Below are positions 25,326 through 33,155 of a stretch of DNA of 43,572 nucleotides, one piece after another. The translations under genes were made by a program, and so were the position numbers. The stretch covers positions 1-43,572 of the forward strand of contig NZ_NKRG01000010.1 in NCBI RefSeq assembly GCF_003351105.1, given 5' to 3'. The notes under the pieces were generated by a model, which searched no databases, had not been told where the DNA came from, and saw only the letters and a list, made by a program, of their open reading frames with translations. The first letter of the stretch is position 1; each line of letters opens with the position of its first letter. This DNA comes from Thermosipho africanus Ob7. Its GTDB lineage: Bacteria > Thermotogota > Thermotogae > Thermotogales > Fervidobacteriaceae.

Positions 25326-25916
25326 TTATTCTTCATCAATTATATAGACAAGATCACCAGTCTTTAAAAGTGCAGCATTAGCCTCGTCTGTGTCAACGTG
25401 GAATTCAAGTGCGTATTTTTCGCTAACTCTTATTAAAACATCGTCGAATATAAGTCTTCTGCCTTCTTTTTCAACTAAAACTTTTACTATATCTTTATCT
25501 TTTACACCATATTTTTCTGCATCGGAAGTGTGCATGTGAATATGTCTTTTTGCTATAATCACACCTTTATCTTTAATTACACTGCCTTTTGGTCCGACAA
25601 TTACTATTCCTGGTGTTCCATCAAGGTCTCCTGAATCTCTTACAGGAGGTCTAACACCAATTTTAAATGCATCTGTAAGGGATATTTCAATTTGTGTCTC
25701 TTTTCTTTCTGGACCTAAAACTCTTACTTTTTCAATAGCACCTTTTGGTCCAACTATGATAACAGTTTCTTGACAGGCAAATTGACCAGGTTGACCTAGA
25801 TCTTTTATTGGAGTAAGTTGGTAGTCTTTTCCAAAAAGAATTTCCACATCTTCTCTTGAAAGGTGAACGTGTCTGTTGCTTACACCAGCAATAATTCCAG
25901 GTTCTTTGATTTTCAT
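25326..25916 (-). CDS. pduL: phosphate acyltransferase PduL
   Basis: A 196-residue zinc enzyme converting acyl-CoA (propanoyl- or acetyl-CoA) and phosphate to acyl-phosphate. Zinc-binding histidines are visible in NRHVHL (H16, H18) and KRHIHMH (H125, H127, H129), with EFHVDTDEANA (H173) near the end, all family hallmarks. There is no extended N-terminal microcompartment-targeting peptide, so it is probably cytosolic. In a fermenter it would feed acetate kinase and yield ATP. The gap to yqeH is 3 bases. The ribosome binding site is in AGGAGGTTAAAA. Confidence 0.92.
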   Translation of the reverse strand: MKIKEPGIIAGVSNRHVHLSREDVEILFGKDYQLTPIKDLGQPGQFACQETVIIVGPKGAIEKVRVLGPERKETQIEISLTDAFKIGVRPPVRDSGDLDGTPGIVIVGPKGSVIKDKGVIIAKRHIHMHTSDAEKYGVKDKDIVKVLVEKEGRRLIFDDVLIRVSEKYALEFHVDTDEANAALLKTGDLVYIIDEE

Positions 25917-25919
25917 TTT

Positions 25920-26996
25920 TTAACCTCCTCTTTTTGGTTTTAGTAATCTATCTCTCAAGGTAACGTTAATATTTTCTGGAACAGTAATTTTGGCTACAAA
26001 CGGTCCTCTTTTAATGTTGATAAAGCATAAGCCGTTTATTGAAATTTCCTGCTTTTGATCGACTAATATTCTTTCTGTTTTAAAGTTATATTTTGACATA
26101 TCAGTTTTTTTACATGGTGGCTGCAATAAATCTCCTGCTCTTTGATGGATTAATTGATCTGCTCTTTCACTCTTTGTTTCATGAAAAGTCACTTTTTCAG
26201 GAGCAAATATTTGAAAAATTGGCTTTTTATCTCCATCAAATTCAACCTCGATTTTGCAAAAAGCACTAACTAAGATGGCGCGTGATTGGTCAATTTTAAA
26301 AGTTTTTCTAGTTAAGTTATTTGTTTTAAGTATTTTAGCCTGACACTCAGGAGATAAAAGATCTATGACTCTGTCATTTGTCAAAATTCCTGGAGTATCG
26401 TATATGTAGGTGTTAAAAACTTTCCTTTTTACTATTCCAAGGGTTGTTCCAGGAAATGGAGATATTGTCGGATGCTCTTTTGTAAAAGCTGAAAGGAGAG
26501 AAGATTTTCCAACGTTGGTTACTCCTACGATTAAAATGTCTTTTTTTGAGTCTTTAAAGAACTTTTCAAGTTTTTTCAATCCAAACCCATTTTTACTACT
26601 TGTGAGGAAGATTTTTTCAGAAGTTGTATTTAATCTTTTTTTAAGCCACTCTTGAGCTTCAATAGAGGAAAGTGATCTTGGGAGAAGGTCAAACTTTGTT
26701 ATGGCAAAGTACACGTCTTTTCCTTGCAATTTTTCCATTATTTCACTTCTATACGTGCCTTCAAAATCGGTAATGTCTATAACGTATAATACTTTTTCAA
26801 AATTTTTAATAACTTTATCGATTTGGTGTAAGAATATTTCTTCTTGTACAGGTACTGTTAATTTTCCATAGTGGATTATTCTATAGCACCTTTGACATAA
26901 TGGATCAGGTTCATTTTCCAAAATCTCTTTTGGAATATATCCTGGTTTTTTTGGATCTGTGTATTGAAGCTCTGCACCACAACCTCTACATTTCAT
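25920..26996 (-). CDS. yqeH: YqeH-type circularly permuted GTPase
   Basis: A 358-residue GTPase acting in 30S ribosome assembly. An N-terminal zinc finger uses C3, C6, C34 and C37. GTPase motifs run in permuted order: G4 TKFD (100-103) precedes G1 GVTNVGKS (158-165), G2 PGTT (182-185) and G3 DTPG (200-203). The C-terminal domain is the usual RNA-binding part. It sits between the transporter (2-base gap) and pduL (3-base gap), and in many bacteria yqeH travels with genes of unrelated function. Confidence 0.93.
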   Translation of the reverse strand: MKCRGCGAELQYTDPKKPGYIPKEILENEPDPLCQRCYRIIHYGKLTVPVQEEIFLHQIDKVIKNFEKVLYVIDITDFEGTYRSEIMEKLQGKDVYFAITKFDLLPRSLSSIEAQEWLKKRLNTTSEKIFLTSSKNGFGLKKLEKFFKDSKKDILIVGVTNVGKSSLLSAFTKEHPTISPFPGTTLGIVKRKVFNTYIYDTPGILTNDRVIDLLSPECQAKILKTNNLTRKTFKIDQSRAILVSAFCKIEVEFDGDKKPIFQIFAPEKVTFHETKSERADQLIHQRAGDLLQPPCKKTDMSKYNFKTERILVDQKQEISINGLCFINIKRGPFVAKITVPENINVTLRDRLLKPKRGG

Positions 26997-26998
26997 AC

Positions 26999-28273
26999 TT
27001 AACCTCCAATATAGATTCTAAGTAATATGTATAGAAATCCTACTAATGAGGTAACAAGATAAGGTTTAAAAGCCCATTTTATGTATTCTCCAAATGAAAA
27101 ATTTCTTCCAATTTGTTTTGATAAAAGATTTACTCCAACAATATTTTGAACAGCGCCAAGAGGAGTTAAATTTGTAGCAAGATTTGCACTTATTGCATAT
27201 ACCCACCAAAATGTTGATGAAAAACCGGAAGATATGAGAATTTTGATAACAGGTGCAATGATCAATGTTCCTGGAACAGCGCTGAGCCACGGAATTGAAA
27301 TTGAAACAAATAAGAATATTACAAAGATAGATAAAAATTGATGATTTGAAAGCGGACTAAATAAACCTGCAAGTAAATTTGTAATACCAATTTCTTCTAG
27401 TGTAAAGGAGAGTATGTACAATCCGGCATAAAAGAATAGAGTATCCCAGTCAATTTCATTACTTATATCGTTAAATTGTTTTTTGTGAAATAACATAACC
27501 GCTATTGCACCTAAAAGAGCAACAAAGGAAAGATCAAGTTCTATTACTTGATGGAGTCCAAAGAGTGATAAGACTATTAAGAAAACAATTAAAGTGAATT
27601 TTAAAGATTTTTTATCTGTAATTGCTCTACTTTCATCTATATCAGAAAGTTTTTCTAATTTTTCTTCAACGGACTTATCGACTTTTGTGTATTTTTTAAA
27701 CATAAATACGGTTATTAAAAAGCTTATTATTGTAATAAACCACATGTTATTTATAAAATCATTAAAGCCTAAACCACTTACCGAGCCAAGAACTAGGTTC
27801 AAAGGACTTCCAATTAATGTTGACATACCACCTATATTATCTATTATTATAGTCAGCATTAAAAATGGGATAGGGTTGAGGCCAAGAGAATCGGTAATCA
27901 AAAATATCATGGGGGCTATAAGGATGATTGTTACGAGGTTGTCTAAGAATGCAGAAGAAAGTGCAACCAGCGCCATCAGTCCTACAATTGTTAAAAAGAA
28001 TCTCTTTCCGCCCTTTTTAACAATTCTAATTGCAAGAAATTGGAAAAGGCCTGTCTTTTTTAAAAATTCAACAATTACCGTCATACCAGCTAAAAGTCCC
28101 AGCGTATTAAAATCGATTACTCTGCTTATATTTTCTGGTTCAAGACCTTCTACTAGTTTAAGAGCAGCAACTATGAGGGCAAGACCAAATACGATTGGTG
28201 CTTTATATTTTTTTCCAAAGATGATATAACCGTATGCAATTACTACTATTGCTATTGCAAATATTTTTTCCAC
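26999..28273 (-). CDS. ArsB/NhaD-superfamily ion transporter
   Basis: A 424-residue protein with about eleven membrane helices and the ArsB/NhaD/CitM family motifs: EFLKKTGLFQFLAIRIVKKGG, SAFLDNLVTIILIAPMIF, NIGGMSTLIGSPLNLVLG and the final ANLATNLTPLGAVQNIVG. Members move arsenite, Na+/H+ or dicarboxylates; the substrate is not clear here. It is distant from the arsR cluster and has no TTAGT-type operator that I could see. The start is GTG at 28273 behind GAGGGGGTAG. It leads the yqeH-pduL unit. Confidence 0.82.
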   Translation of the reverse strand: MEKIFAIAIVVIAYGYIIFGKKYKAPIVFGLALIVAALKLVEGLEPENISRVIDFNTLGLLAGMTVIVEFLKKTGLFQFLAIRIVKKGGKRFFLTIVGLMALVALSSAFLDNLVTIILIAPMIFLITDSLGLNPIPFLMLTIIIDNIGGMSTLIGSPLNLVLGSVSGLGFNDFINNMWFITIISFLITVFMFKKYTKVDKSVEEKLEKLSDIDESRAITDKKSLKFTLIVFLIVLSLFGLHQVIELDLSFVALLGAIAVMLFHKKQFNDISNEIDWDTLFFYAGLYILSFTLEEIGITNLLAGLFSPLSNHQFLSIFVIFLFVSISIPWLSAVPGTLIIAPVIKILISSGFSSTFWWVYAISANLATNLTPLGAVQNIVGVNLLSKQIGRNFSFGEYIKWAFKPYLVTSLVGFLYILLRIYIGG

Positions 28274-28542
28274 GAGTCTACCCCCTCTGCAACCAAATTA
28301 TAATAATCTTGACCACACTCTTTATTATAACTCTTAAAATATACCAATCTTGTTAAAACTATTATAAATTTGTGTGTTAAATTCTTTTCAAAACTTGTTA
28401 AAAAAACTGGTATTCTTAAAAAATCGTAGATATACCTAAAAAATTGATTGATTTATATTCTGAATATATTTGCGTTTTTGTCTTATTTATTGGAAAATTA
28501 TAAATGTGGGTAATGAAAAAATTATGCATTGGGAGTGATAAG
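28274..28542. other. divergent intergenic region, no gene
   Basis: About 270 bases between the divergent transporter and iorA genes. No open frame is convincing. The decamer CTTGTTAAAA occurs twice, near 28347 and 28393, and arms GGTAT and ATACC flank the segment near 28410-28436. No consensus promoter stands out; weak candidates are TTGATT at 28444 and TTGTCT at 28478 for iorA. The repeats may be regulator sites for one or both units. Confidence 0.4.
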
Positions 28543-30471
28543 ATGGCAAAGGTTACTGATATGGTATTACTTAACAAACCTGGAGAGAAGATTTTGCTTC
28601 TTGGAAACCATGCTATTGCAAGAGGTGCACTTGAAGCAAACATAGCAGTTTTTGCTGCCTATCCAGGTACTCCAAGTTCCGAGCTTACAGACACTATGGC
28701 GGCAGTTGCAAAAGACGCAGGAGTTTACATGGAGTATTCCACAAATGAAAAGGTTGCTTTTGAAACGGCGCTTTCTGCTGCATGGAGTGGTCTTAGGTCC
28801 ATGACAGCTATGAAGCACGTTGGTTTAAACGTTGCTGCAGATACATTCATGAGTGCCGTTGGAATGGGTGTTGAAGGCGGATTTGTTGTTATGGTCGCAG
28901 ATGATCCAAGCATGTGGTCATCTCAAAATGAACAGGATACAAGAGTTTTTGGAAAATTTGCAAATGTTCCAGTTCTTGAACCATGCAGTGTTCAAGAAGC
29001 AAAGGACTTGACAAAATATGCGTTTGAAATTAGTGAAAAGTTCAAACATATGGTGATTCTTAGAACGACAACTAGATCTTCTCATATGAGAGGAGATGTT
29101 GTCTTAGGAGAACTTCCGGATGAGATAGTAAATAAAGTAAGAAGACACGGGAAATTTGAAAAAGATCCGAAAAGATTTGTCGATATTCCCGCACATTCTA
29201 GAAATTTCCATCCAAAAATTCTTGAAAACATTGAAAAAATACGTGAAGAATTTGCAAATTGTCCATTTAACAAGATTGAAGGAAACGGAAAGGTTGGAAT
29301 TATTGCACCGGGGCTTTCATATGCATATGTAAAAGAAGCGCTTTCTTGGTTGAATGTTGATGATGTAAAGATCTTAAAACTTGCAACTCCTTTCCCAGTT
29401 CCATATAAATTAGTTGAGACGTTCTTAGAAGGACTTGAAAAAGTATTGATTGTTGAGGAACTTGAGCCTGTTGTTGAGGAACAAATAAAGATGTGGGCGT
29501 ATGATAAAGGGTTAAATATACCAATATATGGGAAAAATATTGTTCCAAGAATATATGAAATGGACACAAAACGTGCAGTTATTGCAATTTCAAAATTTTT
29601 GGGGATTGAAACTCCAATAAACTTTGAAGAATTGGATGCAAAATATAAAGAAATTAGTAGTGTTCTTCCTCCAAGACCACCTTCATTGTGTCCAGCATGT
29701 CCACATAGAAATTCTTTCTTTGCAATAAATAAAGCAACAAGAAAGAAAGCAATATTTCCAAGTGATATAGGTTGTTATACACTTGGAGTACTTCCTCCAT
29801 TAAACGCAGTTGATACAACAGTTGCAATGGGTGGTTCAATTGGAGTTGCACATGGATTAAGTGTGGCGATAAATGGAGCAGCTAATGAAGAGACATATGA
29901 AAAGAAACAAGTTGTAGTTGCAACAATAGGAGATTCTACATTCTACCATACAGGTCTTCCAGCAATTGCAAATGCTATATACAACAGATCAAATATTTTA
30001 GTAGTTATAGTAGACAACGAAATAACGGCAATGACTGGAGACCAACCAAATCCTGGAACAGGTGAAACTCCACATGGTGTTGGAAAGAGAATACCAATTG
30101 AAGATGTTGTAAAGGCTATGGGTGCTGATTTTGTGGAAGTTGTTAATCCATATGATATAAAGAAAACAACGGAAGTTATAAAGAAAGCTCTTGAAGTTGA
30201 AGGAGTAAGTGTTGTTGTATCAAGACAAGTTTGTGCGCTTTACAGAGTAGGTAAAGCAAGAAAGAATAAAGAGAAATTGCCACTGTATAAAGTAAACACA
30301 GATAAGTGTACAGGATGTAAAACATGTATTGTTACATTTGGTTGTCCTGCTATTTTCTGGGATGCAGAAAATAAAAAAGCAAAGATTGATCCAACGATGT
30401 GTTGGGGTTGTGGAAGCTGTGCACAAGTTTGTCCATTTGGTGCTTTTGAATTGGTAAAGGAGGCGGAATAA
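28543..30471 (+). CDS. iorA: indolepyruvate ferredoxin oxidoreductase, alpha subunit
   Basis: A 642-residue thiamine-diphosphate enzyme that oxidatively decarboxylates aryl pyruvates (from Trp, Phe, Tyr) to aryl-acetyl-CoA, reducing ferredoxin. The N-terminal pyrimidine-binding domain shows [13 protein letters not shown]; the TPP-binding part has [14 protein letters not shown] [24 protein letters not shown] and [18 protein letters not shown]-terminal two-cluster ferredoxin module has C589, C592, C595 and C601, then [15 protein letters not shown]. The start was set at ATG 28543 behind GGGAGTGAT; an upstream in-frame ATG at 28504 has no ribosome binding site. It overlaps iorB by one base. Confidence 0.95.
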   Translation: MAKVTDMVLLNKPGEKILLLGNHAIARGALEANIAVFAAYPGTPSSELTDTMAAVAKDAGVYMEYSTNEKVAFETALSAAWSGLRSMTAMKHVGLNVAADTFMSAVGMGVEGGFVVMVADDPSMWSSQNEQDTRVFGKFANVPVLEPCSVQEAKDLTKYAFEISEKFKHMVILRTTTRSSHMRGDVVLGELPDEIVNKVRRHGKFEKDPKRFVDIPAHSRNFHPKILENIEKIREEFANCPFNKIEGNGKVGIIAPGLSYAYVKEALSWLNVDDVKILKLATPFPVPYKLVETFLEGLEKVLIVEELEPVVEEQIKMWAYDKGLNIPIYGKNIVPRIYEMDTKRAVIAISKFLGIETPINFEELDAKYKEISSVLPPRPPSLCPACPHRNSFFAINKATRKKAIFPSDIGCYTLGVLPPLNAVDTTVAMGGSIGVAHGLSVAINGAANEETYEKKQVVVATIGDSTFYHTGLPAIANAIYNRSNILVVIVDNEITAMTGDQPNPGTGETPHGVGKRIPIEDVVKAMGADFVEVVNPYDIKKTTEVIKKALEVEGVSVVVSRQVCALYRVGKARKNKEKLPLYKVNTDKCTGCKTCIVTFGCPAIFWDAENKKAKIDPTMCWGCGSCAQVCPFGAFELVKEAE

Positions 30472-31085
30472 TGGTTGCCGTTAAAGAATATAATATTGTT
30501 ATTACTGGAGTCGGTGGTCAAGGAATTTTAACTGCTGCAAACCTTTTAGGGTGGGCGGCACTTAACGAAGGATACAAGGTAAGGGTTGGAGAAGTGCACG
30601 GTATGAGCCAAAGATTTGGTAGTGTTATCTCATATGTCAGATTTGGTGAGAATGTATACGGTTCAATGGTACCTGAGGGAAAAGCAGATGTTATCCTTTC
30701 TTTTGAACCTGTAGAGGCACTTAGATACATAAATTATTTAAAAGGGGGAGGACTTGTATTTACAAATTCTAGGCCAATACAACCAGTACAAGTTGCTATG
30801 GGACTTGCAAATTATCCATCTCATGAACAGATAAAAGATATAGTAGAGAATAGATTTAATGCAAAATATATAAGTTTTGATGCAGAAAGTATAGCTAAAG
30901 ATGCAGGTAATATAATAGCAACCAATGTTGTTTTAATAGGTGCTTTGACTCAAACTCCTGATTTTCCACTTTCTCCAGAATCTATTAAAGAAGTTATTAA
31001 GGTTAGTGTTCCAAAGAAGGCAGTTGATTTAAATATGAAAGCCTTTGATATGGGAATTAAAACCGCTCAAGAACTTTTAAAGTAA
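30471..31085 (+). CDS. iorB: indolepyruvate ferredoxin oxidoreductase, beta subunit
   Basis: A 204-residue partner of IorA matching the gamma-type domain of pyruvate:ferredoxin oxidoreductases. It opens with [20 protein letters not shown] and continues with [20 protein letters not shown], both family signatures. The alpha-beta complex ferments aromatic amino acids in the cytoplasm. Start and stop overlap as TAATG with iorA, and the ribosome binding site AAAGGAGG lies inside iorA. A strong terminator follows. Confidence 0.95.
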   Translation: MVAVKEYNIVITGVGGQGILTAANLLGWAALNEGYKVRVGEVHGMSQRFGSVISYVRFGENVYGSMVPEGKADVILSFEPVEALRYINYLKGGGLVFTNSRPIQPVQVAMGLANYPSHEQIKDIVENRFNAKYISFDAESIAKDAGNIIATNVVLIGALTQTPDFPLSPESIKEVIKVSVPKKAVDLNMKAFDMGIKTAQELLK

Positions 31086-31102
31086 GGATATAAGTGTTGA
31101 AG

Positions 31103-31135
31103 ATATCGGGGAGATTTCTCCCCGATATTTTTTTA
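31103..31135 (+). terminator. intrinsic terminator after iorB
   Basis: A perfect 11-bp stem (ATATCGGGGAG with CTCCCCGATAT), a 4-base loop, then a run of seven T. It lies 18 bases past the iorB stop and cleanly separates iorAB from the phosphate permease genes. Confidence 0.95.
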
Positions 31136-31142
31136 TCTAAAT

Positions 31143-31171
31143 TTGACAAAATTAGAAAATTTTAATATCCT
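31143..31171 (+). promoter_or_regulatory. candidate promoter for the first PiT gene
   Basis: Consensus TTGACA (31143-31148), with TATCCT (31166-31171) 17 bp further on. The -10 matches only four of six positions, so basal activity may be modest. Confidence 0.45.
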
Positions 31172-31210
31172 TAATATTACCGCCATTTTTTGAGAAAGGG
31201 GGAAAGATTT

Positions 31211-32131
31211 TTGTACGTAGTGTTTGCTATATTTTTTGGCATGCTTCTTGGTTCTAATGATTCTGCCAATATATTTGGTCCCTCAGTTGAAAATGGGGTT
31301 TTAAAATACAAAACGGTTACTAAAGTAGCTGCATTATGCGTGCTTTTAGGAGCATTAATTGGTGGAGAAAAAGGTATTAGAACTATAAGTAATTTTTCAA
31401 ATATGTCGCTTTATTTTGCTGCAATAACTGTATTTTCAGCAGCAATAACTATGTTAATTCTTTCGAAAATTGGTATTCCATCTTCATCTTCTCAGGCAAT
31501 TGTTGGAGCGATATTAGCTGTAGGTATATTAAATAACAATGTTAATTGGAAAATTTTAGTTAAGTTGGTTATTGCTTGGGTTACCACACCTGTTGGAGGA
31601 ATTATTTTTGGCTTTTTACTTTATAGAATACTTTCTGTACCGTTTAATAAGATAAGATCTCTTTGGGTTAGGGAGAAAGTAATAATAATTTCTACGTTGC
31701 TAGTTGGTGCATATGGTTCATATGCTTTAGGCGCAAACAATGTTGCAAATATTACTGGAGTGTTTGCAAATCAAATAGGGATAAGGACGGCAGCTCTTGT
31801 TGGAGGGTTAAGCATAGCTGCTGGTGCACTTTTTAGTAATAAGAAAGTAATGTATACAGTCAGTAAAAAAATTATAGAACTTGATTACTTTTCTTCTGCC
31901 ATATCTATCCTTGGCCAGTCTATCACCGTTTGGATCTATTCTGTTATCGGAATACCGGTTTCTGTATCACAAGCGATAGTTGGAGCAGTAATTGGTACAG
32001 GCCTTGCAAGAGGTTCAAAACTTACAAACAAAAAGATTATTTTTCAAATTATTACAACATGGATAGCTACACCACTTTTTTCAGGATTATTCACAATTAT
32101 TGTTTATTATTTTTCAAAAATCTTTTTTTGA
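31211..32131 (+). CDS. PiT-family inorganic phosphate permease (copy 1)
   Basis: A 306-residue membrane protein with the PiT signature in both halves: LGSNDSANIFGPSVENG near the start and ALGANNVANITGVFANQIG in the second half, each with the SSSQAIVGA or SVSQAIVGAVIG loop. PiT carriers move metal-phosphate with H+ or Na+. TTG at 31211 is the likely start, 8 bases after GGGGG; an upstream TTG at 31190 precedes that ribosome binding site. A close paralogue follows after about 60 bases, so this is a tandem duplication. Confidence 0.88.
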   Translation: MYVVFAIFFGMLLGSNDSANIFGPSVENGVLKYKTVTKVAALCVLLGALIGGEKGIRTISNFSNMSLYFAAITVFSAAITMLILSKIGIPSSSSQAIVGAILAVGILNNNVNWKILVKLVIAWVTTPVGGIIFGFLLYRILSVPFNKIRSLWVREKVIIISTLLVGAYGSYALGANNVANITGVFANQIGIRTAALVGGLSIAAGALFSNKKVMYTVSKKIIELDYFSSAISILGQSITVWIYSVIGIPVSVSQAIVGAVIGTGLARGSKLTNKKIIFQIITTWIATPLFSGLFTIIVYYFSKIFF

Positions 32132-32140
32132 TTTAAATAA

Positions 32141-32170
32141 TTGACCTGTGGTAATATAAAAAGATACACT
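32141..32170 (+). promoter_or_regulatory. weak candidate promoter for the second PiT gene
   Basis: TTGACC (32141-32146) and TACACT (32165-32170), spaced 18 bp, lie between the two permease genes. Match quality is moderate and no hairpin precedes it, so read-through from copy 1 is also possible. Confidence 0.4.
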
Positions 32171-32190
32171 TCTGTATGGAGGTGGTATCT

Positions 32191-33114
32191 ATTTTTTTGT
32201 ACATCCTACCAGCAATATTTTTTGGATGGTCGCTTGGTGCAAATGATGCAGCTAATATATTTGGAACAGCTGTAAGTAACAGGATAGTTAAATATAGGAC
32301 TGCTACAATTATTTCCGCGATATTTATCATTCTAGGGGCAATGCTTGACGGTGCGAAAGGTATTGAGACGATAAGTAGTATTTCGTCAAGTCAGATTGGA
32401 CTTGCCTCCATTTCTGTTTTTGCTTCAGCAATAACTATGACTACCATGACTTACCTTGGAGTTCCAGTTTCTTCTTCTCAAGCAATTGTTGGATCACTAA
32501 TTGTTACTTCTTTAATAGAAGGAAATGTAAAGTGGGGCGTTCTTGTAAAACTTTTTGCAGCCTGGATAGGTACACCTATTGGTGGGATAATATTTAGCTT
32601 TTTGGCATACAAAATTTTTGCGGTACCTTTTAACAAGATAAAGTCCATTTATGTGAAAGAAAAGGTCATTTTTTACGGAACTCTTATTATAGGTGCATAT
32701 GGTTCATATTCTCTAGGTGCAAATAATGTTGCAAATATTACTGGTGTTTTTGCTAAAACAATAGGTGTGCAAAACGCAGCACTGTTGGGAGGCGTAAGTA
32801 TAGCGCTTGGAGTTTTAACCTATAGCTATAAAGTGATGTATACTGTTGGTACACAAATAATAGAGCTTGATTATTACTCTTCTGCTATTGCTGTGCTGGG
32901 TGAATCGATTACTGTATGGATTTATGCACTTTTGGGAATTCCTGTTTCTACATCTCAGGCAATTGTTGGGGCAGTTATCGGTGCAGGTTATGCAAGAGGT
33001 TCTAGACTTTCAAGTAAAAAGATTATTTTAAAAATAGTAAGTGCGTGGGTAAACACGCCTGTTATTTCTGGAGCTATTACATTTTTGATATACTATATAG
33101 TGAAAATGTTTTAA
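32191..33114 (+). CDS. PiT-family inorganic phosphate permease (copy 2)
   Basis: About 307 residues, a close paralogue of the preceding permease along its whole length, with WSLGANDAANIFGTAVSN and SLGANNVANITGVFAKTIG plus the duplicated SSQAIVG/TSQAIVGAVIG loops. The start is ambiguous. The ATG at 32176 overlaps the ribosome binding site GGAGGTGG. TTG at 32197 aligns with the copy 1 start but is 14 bases from it, while ATT at 32191 has the same 8-base spacing as copy 1. The two copies may differ in affinity or be expressed under different phosphate levels; sequence does not tell. Confidence 0.85.
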   Translation: MFLYILPAIFFGWSLGANDAANIFGTAVSNRIVKYRTATIISAIFIILGAMLDGAKGIETISSISSSQIGLASISVFASAITMTTMTYLGVPVSSSQAIVGSLIVTSLIEGNVKWGVLVKLFAAWIGTPIGGIIFSFLAYKIFAVPFNKIKSIYVKEKVIFYGTLIIGAYGSYSLGANNVANITGVFAKTIGVQNAALLGGVSIALGVLTYSYKVMYTVGTQIIELDYYSSAIAVLGESITVWIYALLGIPVSTSQAIVGAVIGAGYARGSRLSSKKIILKIVSAWVNTPVISGAITFLIYYIVKMF

Positions 33115-33155
33115 TTAATATATCGTAAAATTTAAAGGATTTAAGGAGGAGTAAG

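Noticed and set aside
27594..28229. A long plus-strand open frame (about 210 codons) opposite the NhaD/ArsB-type transporter gene
   Set aside because: It is the antisense of a hydrophobic protein, has no ribosome binding site, and its sequence is a mirror of the transporter codons.
28340..28440. Repeated CTTGTTAAAA considered as a CRISPR or mobile-element trace
   Set aside because: Only two short copies in AT-rich DNA, with no further units, no cas genes and no transposase; at most a regulator site.
29082..29567. Minus-strand frames inside iorA
   Set aside because: IorA is conserved throughout; these frames lack ribosome binding sites and recognisable domains.
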